This document shows positions 24,569-32,299 of a stretch of 64,000 nt of DNA, piece after piece. A program made the translations under genes and the position numbers. The stretch lies in contig NZ_CAMFHB010000028.1 in NCBI RefSeq assembly GCF_945952055.1, forward strand, positions 1 to 64,000, written 5' to 3'. The first letter of the stretch is position 1; every line of letters starts with the position of its first letter. The notes beneath the pieces are model-generated. The model was not told the origin of the DNA, searched no databases, and saw only the letters and a program-made list of their open reading frames with translations. The stretch comes from an uncultured Alsobacter sp. Lineage in GTDB: Bacteria > Pseudomonadota > Alphaproteobacteria > Rhizobiales > Beijerinckiaceae.

Positions 24569-25852
24569 TCAGTCCTGAACCCAGGGAAGGCCGTGGAAGC
24601 GCCAGCCGTTGCGCCGCCCGCGGCGCCCCTCGCCGTCCAGATCGCCTTCGAAGCCTTCCAGGACGTTGGCAACGTCGGTGAAGCCCGCCTTCAGGGCCGC
24701 CTCCGCGGCGCTCTGGGAGCGCTTGCCGCTGCGACACAGGAACAGGAGCTTCGCCCCGGGCGAGACGGCCGCCGCGAGATCGGCCGTGAACGCCTCGTTG
24801 CGCACGAGCGTGCGGCCGGTGGCCCATGGCACGCTGATGCTGCCCGGCACGCGCCCGACGAAGGTGAGTTCCTCCGGTGAGCGCACGTCCACGAGAACCG
24901 CCTGCCCCCGCGCCAGGAGCGACCATGCCGCCGGCGGATCCAGTTCCCCGACCGTCGGCGATTCACGCGCGGGCAGGCCGAGCCAGGCACCCGGGGCGCC
25001 GACGAGTTCCAGCAGGGTGCCGCCCGTGTCCACGGGCTGCAGCACCAGCCGGTCGCCGGCCACGAGGATGTGGGGGATTCCCGCCGCGGCGAGGCGTGCC
25101 GCCGCCGCCGGCACGGAGGCGACCCGGACCGTGAGGCCCACGAAGCCGGCCGTCGGCGCCACGCCGGGAAACTCCGCTCCGAAGGCCTCCGGCGTGAGGA
25201 CCTCGATCGCTTCCGATCCGACCCGCACCGTGAGCCCGCGCGCGTCATGGGTCACCGCGCCGGCCCCGAAGACCCGCGCATGGGCCTCGCCAGCCGCCTG
25301 CGGGTCGGGATCGACCAGAATGACCCGCTCCACGCCCTGGGCGCCGTTGGCGTGGTCGAGCCAGCCCTCGCGCCACACCAGGTCCCGCGTCAGGTGCTGG
25401 CAGGCGAAGAGGCGCAGTCCCGCGGGGCCGAGATCGGGCAGCGATACGTTGATGAAGCGAGCCTCGCGAGCGCCCTGCGGCGTGTCGACCGCACGGGCGA
25501 GGTCGCGCGGTTCGGGCACGTCGAAGCCCCGCTCAACGAGTTCGCGATGCACGGCGTGACTGTCCAGCGGGCGCAGGGCCACGGCCACCGGGCCCTCCTC
25601 GCGCGCGCCGAATGGCGACTGATCGTCGCCCGGCGGGAGCTGAATCAGCTCGATGTATGTTCCCGACCGGAACGGCGTCGTGTGGTTGGCACTGCCTCGA
25701 CCCGTGTGGAAGCCGCGCGGCGTGAGGGCGAAGCCAAGGGCGCGAAACAGCGCTTCCGATCGGTCGAGGTCGCGGACGCGCAGGACGACGTGGTCCAGGC
25801 CGGACACGGAGACGGGCGGCCGGTCGACCGCGCGTGCGATGGCCGCCGACAT
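24569..25852 (-). CDS. Glyoxalase-fold (VOC) protein fused to a rhodanese domain
   Basis: 427 aa. Residues ~15-290 form glyoxalase-like (VOC) modules: GLDHVVLRVRDLDRSEALFR, FHTGRGSANHTTPF with possible metal-binding His, and a degenerate second half. Residues ~315-427 are a rhodanese: VLVDVRSPEELTFVGRVPGS and the active loop FLCRSGKRSQSAAEAALKAG with nucleophilic Cys, ending NGWRFHGLPWVQD. The fusion suggests that a sulfur released from the VOC-bound compound is passed to the rhodanese Cys, but this is inference. The start at 25852 shares one base with the OsmC stop (TGATG). Last gene of the operon. Confidence 0.85.
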   Translation of the reverse strand: MSAAIARAVDRPPVSVSGLDHVVLRVRDLDRSEALFRALGFALTPRGFHTGRGSANHTTPFRSGTYIELIQLPPGDDQSPFGAREEGPVAVALRPLDSHAVHRELVERGFDVPEPRDLARAVDTPQGAREARFINVSLPDLGPAGLRLFACQHLTRDLVWREGWLDHANGAQGVERVILVDPDPQAAGEAHARVFGAGAVTHDARGLTVRVGSEAIEVLTPEAFGAEFPGVAPTAGFVGLTVRVASVPAAAARLAAAGIPHILVAGDRLVLQPVDTGGTLLELVGAPGAWLGLPARESPTVGELDPPAAWSLLARGQAVLVDVRSPEELTFVGRVPGSISVPWATGRTLVRNEAFTADLAAAVSPGAKLLFLCRSGKRSQSAAEAALKAGFTDVANVLEGFEGDLDGEGRRGRRNGWRFHGLPWVQD

Positions 25853-26400
25853 CACGCGGCCTCCGCGGCGGCGTCGGACGTGCTCAGTCGGACCTCGGAC
25901 TGGATCGACTGCGGGTGCTTCAGCAGGTTCAGGATCGGGCACACGCGTTCCACGGCCTCGTGCAATCCGGCGATGTCCTGGGCCGAGGCCGTCGACACGA
26001 TGTTGATCGTGTAGCGGATGTTCTGCGGCGAGACCGGCACGTGCTCGAAGCCCGCCTTCCCGGCACGCGGATCGATCTCGGCGGTCACGTCGACCGTGAG
26101 GGACTCGAGCGGCACGCCGCGGTCCGCGGCCTGGATGAGAGTGATGTGGGTCACGCAGCTGCCGAGCACGCCCAGTTGCAGCTCCGGGCTCGACGGGCCG
26201 AGATCGTATCCCGCGAACTCCGGCCCGCTGTCACTGATGACCTGGAAGTCGCGGATGCGGATCCGGCGGACGCCACTGCGGCCTTCCGCCGTGACCGACG
26301 CGCCGAAGGGACGCGGCGCGGCGTCCGGTGCCGCGGCGCGCGCCTTGATCGCCTCGAAGGCCAGCCGCTTCTGGGCGAGATACTCGTTGAGGGTGGTCAT
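25852..26400 (-). CDS. OsmC-family peroxiredoxin
   Basis: 182-aa Ohr/OsmC fold. Both family cysteines are present, in LGVLGSCVTHITLIQAADRG and AVERVCPILNLLKHP. Members reduce organic hydroperoxides or handle persulfides. The N-terminal NEYLAQKRLAFEAIKARA helix replaces the shorter start of Ohr. Lies between the alkylhydroperoxidase-like gene (27-base gap) and the VOC-rhodanese gene (TGATG), so it is part of the operon. It probably removes peroxide or reactive sulfur formed by the flavin monooxygenase. Confidence 0.9.
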   Translation of the reverse strand: MTTLNEYLAQKRLAFEAIKARAAAPDAAPRPFGASVTAEGRSGVRRIRIRDFQVISDSGPEFAGYDLGPSSPELQLGVLGSCVTHITLIQAADRGVPLESLTVDVTAEIDPRAGKAGFEHVPVSPQNIRYTINIVSTASAQDIAGLHEAVERVCPILNLLKHPQSIQSEVRLSTSDAAAEAA

Positions 26401-26427
26401 GGGTTCATCCCCGATTGAGCGGGCGGA

Positions 26428-27030
26428 TCAGGCCGCGGCGGTGGGCTCGCCGATGCTCAGCATCAGGCGATTGGCCCAGTTGAAGAAGGCGGCGGACTGG
26501 ATCACGTCCAGGATCGCCAGGTCGTCGAGACCGGCGCCGCGCAGCTTCAGGACGTGCTCCTCGCCAAACCGGATCGGCGTGGCGGTGAGCGCGACCGACG
26601 CCTCGACGATGGCGTTCCAGCGTTCGCCGAGGTCGGTGTCCACGCCCTCGTCGAGCAGCCGCTCGACGTCTTCGCCCCGCTTGGAATAGGTCGTGGCGAA
26701 GCGGGCGTGCACGGAGGCGCAGAAGATGCAGCCGTTGAAGCGGGAGGTCGCAGCGGCCGCCAGCTCCCGCTCGGCGCGCGGCAGTCCCGCGTCCGTGTTG
26801 TAGAAGATGTCCTTGTCGGTGAGGGTCCGCGACCGGAGGATGGCGGGGTCCCGGGCGAGCAGCCGGAAATAGGGAGACTTGGCGCGCGCCGTATCGACGA
26901 GGCCCTCCTTCTGGACCGCGGTGAGCTCGTCCTCGGCCGGCGGCTCGAGCCAGGGGATCCAGCCGAGCTGGGCCTGCGTGAAGGCGACCGGCGGCGTGCT
27001 GTCGGGATAGGCGATCGCGGTGGCGGTCAC
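26428..27030 (-). CDS. Alkylhydroperoxidase-domain protein, Avi_7169-like
   Basis: 200-aa AhpD-like protein with the redox CxxC in ATSRFNGCIFCASVHARFAT, near the middle of the chain, and the AFFNWANRLMLSIGEP end of peroxidase-related proteins. The N-terminal extension (FTQAQLGWIPWLEPPAEDEL) matches, as I remember it, the TIGR04029 family that occurs next to luciferase-like monooxygenases and peptide-type ABC transporters. Its start overlaps the stop of the next upstream gene (ATGA). Predicted to reduce peroxides within the pathway. Confidence 0.85.
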   Translation of the reverse strand: MTATAIAYPDSTPPVAFTQAQLGWIPWLEPPAEDELTAVQKEGLVDTARAKSPYFRLLARDPAILRSRTLTDKDIFYNTDAGLPRAERELAAAATSRFNGCIFCASVHARFATTYSKRGEDVERLLDEGVDTDLGERWNAIVEASVALTATPIRFGEEHVLKLRGAGLDDLAILDVIQSAAFFNWANRLMLSIGEPTAAA

Positions 27031-27680
27031 GGGCGGGGCTCCTGCGCGGCGGGGTGGGCGTTCAGCACGGTGAGGCCGGCCACGACGCGGATCTGAAAGG
27101 TGAGGAAGGCGACGATCTGGGAGAGCGTCACCACGGCATCCGTGGTCCAGCCTGCGTCGAGCAGGCTCTGAAGCGCCGACGGGCTGGCTTCGCGCGGTCG
27201 AAACACCAGGAGGTGGGCGTGCTCCAGGGCCGCAGCGAGCTTGGGACCGAGCGCGGTCCTGCCGGTCTCGTCGACGGCGTAGACGAGGCCGGCCGTGTCC
27301 TCGGCCGAAAGCGGTCCCGCGGGATAACGGCCGAAGGGGCCCTCTGCCCTCGCGCTGCCGATCTCCCGGCGGATCGCGAGCGACAGGGCCGGATCCAGCG
27401 CGGCCAGTCTTTCATGGGCGTGGCGCGCCAGCGGCCCCTGGCCGTGCAGGCCGGTCACGAAGGCGGCGACGGCCGACCGTTCCTGCTGCGTCACGGCTCC
27501 CCCTGCGGAGGCCCCGAACAAGGCCTCCTCGCTTTCCTGAGTGTGGAAGCGTGCCACCGGGCGGCGGGACCGAAGCTGCTCGAGGGCCGATCCCGGGGCG
27601 ATGCCGGCAAGCGTGTCGACGAGATCGGTGCGGGCTCCCGGTGGTGCCGGGATCGGGCGAGAGGCGGGTGCGGCTGACAT
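27027..27680 (-). CDS. CMD-domain protein without cysteines, Avi_7170-like
   Basis: 217 aa, related to carboxymuconolactone decarboxylase/AhpD folds by the helical pattern TTDAVVTLSQIVAFLTFQIR (compare the same position in AhpD-like proteins). It contains no cysteine at all, so it cannot have peroxidase activity by the CxxC route. It may be a structural partner of the CxxC-bearing neighbour, with which it overlaps by ATGA. This pairing recurs in the TIGR04029/TIGR04030 gene neighbourhood (from memory). Confidence 0.8.
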   Translation of the reverse strand: MSAAPASRPIPAPPGARTDLVDTLAGIAPGSALEQLRSRRPVARFHTQESEEALFGASAGGAVTQQERSAVAAFVTGLHGQGPLARHAHERLAALDPALSLAIRREIGSARAEGPFGRYPAGPLSAEDTAGLVYAVDETGRTALGPKLAAALEHAHLLVFRPREASPSALQSLLDAGWTTDAVVTLSQIVAFLTFQIRVVAGLTVLNAHPAAQEPRP

Positions 27681-27705
27681 GGGGACGTCCTCGTGTGGAT
27701 GGCGT

Positions 27706-28746
27706 TCAGCGAAGGCCCACGACCTTGCGGTCCTGGCGGGCGGCGGAGGGGCGGGTCCAACCGAGCGCGGGGGCGACCTCGTTCGCCGTGAGCTCGATGG
27801 ACCTCAGGATCAGGGGGTGCGGTGGATCGACGGAGTGCACCTGGAAGACGAGGTCGGTGACGCGCTCCAGCGTCTTGTCCGCCTGAAGGGAGGCGATCAC
27901 GTCGGCGGGCGTGCCCACGTGGACGTCGAGCGTGGCGATCAGGTCCTCGATCCTGTCGCCGCGCAGGCGATGCCCGGTGCGGGCGAACGTCTTCGCCACG
28001 CGGTTGAGCCCGATTTCGGCGAGACGCAGGGCTTCCTTGCGATCATCCGCGACGAACAGGCTGCGGGAGCCGAGGATGCGAGGCTCGCGCCCGGGCGGGA
28101 GGGCTTCCAGGTAAGCATCGACGATCGGATCCTGGATCTCGGCCAACGTGGCCAGGGGCGCTTCCGCCGTTCGAGGCTGCGTGCGCGAGAGCATCAGTCC
28201 GTCACCGGCCTCGCCGGCCCGGGCGCCCCCCTGGACGGAGAAGGTCGCCTGCCAGATGCGATCCACCAGCGGCTGGCCCGCCGGATAGAGCCGGTTCTCG
28301 TCATGGCCGAGCGTGTCGCCGCGCAGCGCCGCCACGAGGGTGGCGAGCCGTTCCTCGTAGACCTCGCGCCGCACCGCCGAGGTGGTGCCGAAGGCCTCGA
28401 AGGTCGCCGGCGTCGACCCCGATCCCACGCCCAGTTCCAGGCGGCCGCCGGAGAGCAGGTCGGTCACGACTGCGTCTTCCGCCACGCGGATGGCGTTCTC
28501 CAGCGGCAACGTGACCACGCCCGGGCCGAGCCGGATGCTCGACGTGCGCGCCGCTACATAGGCGAGAAACGGGAAGGGAGACGGCAACCCTCCCTCGTTC
28601 TCGTGGAAATGATGCTGCGCGACCCAGGCGCTCTCGAAGCCGTGGCGTTCGGCGTGGACGATCTGTTCCGCGGCGAGCCGGTAGCGTTCGCCGGCCGAGG
28701 CCTGGTCGAGGAGGCGGGTGAAGAAGCCGAGGCGTTTGCGGGTCAT
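27706..28746 (-). CDS. FMN-dependent luciferase-like monooxygenase, KPN_01858-like
   Basis: 346-aa TIM-barrel flavin monooxygenase (luciferase-like superfamily). GFFTRLLDQASAGERYRLAA, AWVAQHHFHENEGGLPSPFP (substrate/FMN His pair), IRLGPGVVTLPLENAIRVAE and LSGGRLELGVGSGSTP are in family order. It needs reduced FMN from a separate reductase, none of which is encoded in this operon. It matches my memory of TIGR04027, a group defined by co-occurrence with this ABC transporter. Gap of 25 bases to each neighbour. It is the likely oxidative enzyme acting on the imported compound. Confidence 0.9.
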   Translation of the reverse strand: MTRKRLGFFTRLLDQASAGERYRLAAEQIVHAERHGFESAWVAQHHFHENEGGLPSPFPFLAYVAARTSSIRLGPGVVTLPLENAIRVAEDAVVTDLLSGGRLELGVGSGSTPATFEAFGTTSAVRREVYEERLATLVAALRGDTLGHDENRLYPAGQPLVDRIWQATFSVQGGARAGEAGDGLMLSRTQPRTAEAPLATLAEIQDPIVDAYLEALPPGREPRILGSRSLFVADDRKEALRLAEIGLNRVAKTFARTGHRLRGDRIEDLIATLDVHVGTPADVIASLQADKTLERVTDLVFQVHSVDPPHPLILRSIELTANEVAPALGWTRPSAARQDRKVVGLR

Positions 28747-28771
28747 GGGCTTGTTTCCTTGGCGGGTGCCG

Positions 28772-30412
28772 TCATTCGGCGGCTTGCAGGCGACGCCCGG
28801 GGACCGCGTCGATGAGGTCGCGGGTGTAGGCGGTCAGGGGGTGCAGGAAGACGTCCTGGACCGGGCCGCTCTCCACGATGCGGCCCTGCTGCAGGACGCT
28901 CACCGTGTCGGCGATCTGCCGGACGACGGCGAGGTCGTGGGACACGAAGAGGTAGGTCAGGCCACGTTCGCGTTGCAGTTCGTCGAGCAGGGCGAGGATC
29001 TGGGCCTGGACCGTCACGTCCAGGGCCGAGACCGCTTCGTCGAGCACGAGGATCGCCGGATCCAGCACGAGGGCGCGGGCGATCGCCACGCGCTGGCGCT
29101 GGCCGCCGGACAGCGCCGCGGGCGGCCTGCCGAAGGTCGCGCCCGGCAGACCGACACGCTCGAGCAGCGTCTCGGCCCTGCGTCGTCGGTCGGCCGCCGG
29201 CACGGGTGCGAAGTTGAGGAGAGGTTCCTCGACGATGGCGCGGATCGACTGGCGCGGATCGAGGGAGGCGAAGGGGTTCTGGTAGACCAGCTGGATGGTG
29301 CGCCGCCATTGCCGCAGCGCCTCGCCCCGCAGCGACGCGACGTCCGCGCCGGCCACCTGCACACGCCCGGACGTGGGGGACTGGAAGCCGACCACGGTGC
29401 GGCTCGCCGTGGTCTTGCCCGACCCGGACTCGCCCACGAGCGCGTGGGTCGTGCCCGCTGCGACCGAGAAGCCGATGCGGTCGAGCGCCCGGAAGGTGCC
29501 GCGGCGATCCCCCGTCACGGAGAAGTCGACGGTGAGATCCTCCACCACGATCGCAGGCTCGCCGGGCGTCGAGGCCGGGCGAGGCCGGCGCTGCGCGGCG
29601 CGCGCCAGGGAGGGCGCGTCGGCCAGGAGTTGGCGCGTGTAGGGCTGGGTGGGACGGGCGAGCACGTCGCGCGCGGCCCCCTGTTCCTGGATGCGGCCGT
29701 GCTGGAGAACCACCACCCGATCGGCCCTGTCGGCGGCGATGCCGAGGTCGTGGGTCACCAGCAGCACCGCCGTGCCGGTCTCGGCGCGCAGGTCGTCGAT
29801 CAGGTCGAGGATGCGACGCTGCACGGTCACGTCGAGCGCGCTCGTGGGTTCGTCCGCGATGATCAGGTCCGGCTTCAACGCCACCGCGATCGCAATCAGG
29901 ACGCGCTGGCGCATGCCGCCGGAGAGTTCGTGCGGGTACTGCCGGGCGCGGAGTTCCGGATCCGAGAGACCGACCCGCGTGAGCAGTTCGAGCACCCGGC
30001 GGTCGATCTCGGCACGGTCGCGATAGCCGTGGATGCGGAAGATCTCACCGACCTGCGCCCCGATGGTGCGCACGGGGTTGAGGGAGTTCCCCGGATCCTG
30101 TGGCACCAGGCTGATCCGCGCCCCCCGCAGGCCATCGAGGCGGTCCTGTGACCAGTCCGAGATCGGCGTCCCGTTGAGGCGAACCGTGCCGCTGTCGATG
30201 CGTCCGTTCTCGGGCAGGAGCCCGATGACCGACTGGCCGATGGTGGTCTTGCCGGACCCGGACTCCCCGACGAGGGCGACCACCTCTCCCGCACGGATGT
30301 CGAGGCTGACACCGTGCACGACGCGCGTGCGGCCGGCGGCGGTCGCGTAGGAGACGACGAGATCCTCGATCGACAGCAGCGGCGGGGGAGAGACGTCCAC
30401 AGGCGCGCTCAT
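28772..30412 (-). CDS. Double ABC ATPase of a peptide/nickel-type importer
   Basis: 546-aa fusion of two ATPase subunits (DppD- and DppF-like). First half: VALVGESGSGKTTIGQSVIG, signature ELSGGMRQRVLIAIAVAL, Walker B DLIIADEPTSALD. Second half: ALVGESGSGKTTASRTVVG, ALSGGQRQRVAIARALVL, LVLDEAVSALDVTVQAQ, where the usual DEP is DEA. Both halves carry the family-specific PYT(R) segment near their ends. Start at 30412 overlaps the permease stop (ATGA). It drives uptake through the two permeases upstream. Confidence 0.94.
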   Translation of the reverse strand: MSAPVDVSPPPLLSIEDLVVSYATAAGRTRVVHGVSLDIRAGEVVALVGESGSGKTTIGQSVIGLLPENGRIDSGTVRLNGTPISDWSQDRLDGLRGARISLVPQDPGNSLNPVRTIGAQVGEIFRIHGYRDRAEIDRRVLELLTRVGLSDPELRARQYPHELSGGMRQRVLIAIAVALKPDLIIADEPTSALDVTVQRRILDLIDDLRAETGTAVLLVTHDLGIAADRADRVVVLQHGRIQEQGAARDVLARPTQPYTRQLLADAPSLARAAQRRPRPASTPGEPAIVVEDLTVDFSVTGDRRGTFRALDRIGFSVAAGTTHALVGESGSGKTTASRTVVGFQSPTSGRVQVAGADVASLRGEALRQWRRTIQLVYQNPFASLDPRQSIRAIVEEPLLNFAPVPAADRRRRAETLLERVGLPGATFGRPPAALSGGQRQRVAIARALVLDPAILVLDEAVSALDVTVQAQILALLDELQRERGLTYLFVSHDLAVVRQIADTVSVLQQGRIVESGPVQDVFLHPLTAYTRDLIDAVPGRRLQAAE

Positions 30413-31287
30413 GCCGACCTCCCGCGAAGCGACAGGCTGATGCGGTTGGCCGAGAGGACGGCGGCGACGACGAACAATCCTGGAAAGGTGGTGAGCCACC
30501 ATGCGGTCGAGATGTAGTTGCGCCCCTCGGCGATCAGCAGGCCCCATTCGGGGGTGGGCGGCGGTGCACCGTAGCCCAGGAAGCCCAGGGTGGAGATCTG
30601 AAGGATCGCGCTGCCGAACTGGAGGGCGGCCAGCGCCAGGACCGCGTTGAGCGAGTTGGGCAGGACGTGGCGCCACAGGACCGCGAAGAAACGGCCCCCG
30701 CTGCCGAAGGCGGCCTCGACATAGTCGGACCGCCGAACGCGCACCACCTCCGCGCGGGCAAGCCTCGCGAAGCTGGCCACCGAGGCGACGCCGACGGCGA
30801 TGGCGGCGTTCACCGTTCCGAAGCCGAGCAGGATGATGATGCTGAGCGACAGCAGCAGGGCCGGCACGGCCAGCAGGACGTCGACGAGCCGCATGACGGC
30901 GTCGTCGATGCGCCGGCCGGACGAGCCCGCGACCACCCCGAGCAGCGTGCCGACGACGAGGCCGACGGCCACTGCCACCACGGCGCCCGACAGCGTGTTC
31001 ACCGCTCCGTAGACGATCCGCGCGAAGAGGTCGCGGCCGAGTTCGTCTGTACCGAGCCAGTGCACGAGCGAGGGCGCCTGCCGCCGTTCGAGCGGACTGC
31101 CATCGACGGGGTCGTGGCCCGTGAAAAGCCAGGGCACGACGGCGAAGGCGGCGACGATGCCGATGACGCCCCAGGAGATCCACAGTCCGGGATGAAACGA
31201 CCGGCGCAGGCGCGACGTCGACGTCCGCAGGTCCAGGCGGTGCGGCGTGGCAGGCGCGGCCTGCTGCTCGAAGGGCACGTCGGTCAT
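30409..31287 (-). CDS. ABC permease, DppC-like
   Basis: 292-aa inner-membrane subunit. An N-terminal anchor helix (ISWGVIGIVAAFAVVPWLF) precedes the periplasmic HWLGTDELGRDLFARIVYGA motif that identifies the DppC/OppC class; the cytoplasmic EAA-type loop is YVEAAFGSGGRFFAVLWRHV. Six helices. ATGA overlaps on both sides tie it to the other permease and the ATPase. Confidence 0.93.
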   Translation of the reverse strand: MTDVPFEQQAAPATPHRLDLRTSTSRLRRSFHPGLWISWGVIGIVAAFAVVPWLFTGHDPVDGSPLERRQAPSLVHWLGTDELGRDLFARIVYGAVNTLSGAVVAVAVGLVVGTLLGVVAGSSGRRIDDAVMRLVDVLLAVPALLLSLSIIILLGFGTVNAAIAVGVASVASFARLARAEVVRVRRSDYVEAAFGSGGRFFAVLWRHVLPNSLNAVLALAALQFGSAILQISTLGFLGYGAPPPTPEWGLLIAEGRNYISTAWWLTTFPGLFVVAAVLSANRISLSLRGRSA

Positions 31288-32231
31288 GTGGTGGCTCCAA
31301 CGGTCTTGCGCAGGCGGGGGTCGATCAGCGGATAGAGGAGGTCGACCGCCAGGTTGATGAGGACGAAGCCGGCGGCGGAGATGACCACCACCGCCTGCAG
31401 GACGGCGGCGTCCTGGTTGTTGACGGCCTGCTCCGTCATCCGGCCGATGCCGTTGAGGCCGAACACGGTCTCGGTCACGACGGCGCCCGCGAGCAGCTCG
31501 CCGAACAGGACGCCGGCGAGCGTGAGGGTCGGCCCCAGCGCGTTGCGCAGCACGTGCCGGAACAGCACCCAGCGGGACGAGGCGCCCTTGGCCCGGGCGA
31601 CGGTGACGAAGGGCTGCGTGCGGACCTCGTCGATGGCCCGGATCAGCACCTGTGCGAGGGGCGCGGAGATCGGCACCGCCAGCGTGAGGACCGGGAGGAC
31701 GAGGCCCTCCCACTCGCCCGCTCCGATCACCGGGATCAGCTTCAGGCGGAAGGAGAAGATCTGGATCAGCACGATCCCCAGCCAGAACACCGGAACGGAG
31801 ACGAACAGCGGCGGCAGGCCGCGCAGGAGGGAGCGGAGCCAGCGCAAGCCCGTGAGGCTGGACACGACCGCAATGGTGCCGGCCAGCAGGGTCGCGACGG
31901 CGAAGCCCAGCGCGGTCAGCCAGGCGGTGGCCGGCAAGTTGGCCAGGATCGCCTCGGTCACCGGCACGCCGCGCTGGATCGAGTAGCCGAAATGGCCCTG
32001 CAGGAAACCGGCGAGCGTGTGGACATACTGCAGGAGAACGGGCTCGTCGGCGCCGTAGGCGAGCCGGATCTCGGCGATCTGCTGGGGCGACAGGCCCAGG
32101 TCGCCACCTTCGAACTTGATCAGGATCGCATCGCCGGGCAGCAGTTGCAGCAGGACGAACGAGGCGGTGAAGGCCGCCCACAGGACGAGCAGGGCCTGGC
32201 CGAGCCGGCCGACGAGATAGCGCGACGACAT
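31284..32231 (-). CDS. ABC permease, DppB-like
   Basis: 315-aa inner-membrane subunit with the DppB start YLVGRLGQALLVLWAAFTAS, the LLPGDAI segment and EAA loop FVTVARAKGASSRWVLFRHV. The start at 32231 gives a normal N-terminus, but has no clear ribosome-binding site. A GTG at 32303 would overlap the binding-protein stop by GTGA, as elsewhere in this operon, adding a Pro/Arg-rich 24-residue leader; I regard this as less likely as protein but attractive as coupling. Confidence 0.9.
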   Translation of the reverse strand: MSSRYLVGRLGQALLVLWAAFTASFVLLQLLPGDAILIKFEGGDLGLSPQQIAEIRLAYGADEPVLLQYVHTLAGFLQGHFGYSIQRGVPVTEAILANLPATAWLTALGFAVATLLAGTIAVVSSLTGLRWLRSLLRGLPPLFVSVPVFWLGIVLIQIFSFRLKLIPVIGAGEWEGLVLPVLTLAVPISAPLAQVLIRAIDEVRTQPFVTVARAKGASSRWVLFRHVLRNALGPTLTLAGVLFGELLAGAVVTETVFGLNGIGRMTEQAVNNQDAAVLQAVVVISAAGFVLINLAVDLLYPLIDPRLRKTVGATT

Positions 32232-32299
32232 TGGAGGGGTGTCCCGTGCTGGGCCGTTGGGGAGACCCGCCCGCGGCCGCGCCGCGGGCGGGCCCTGGC

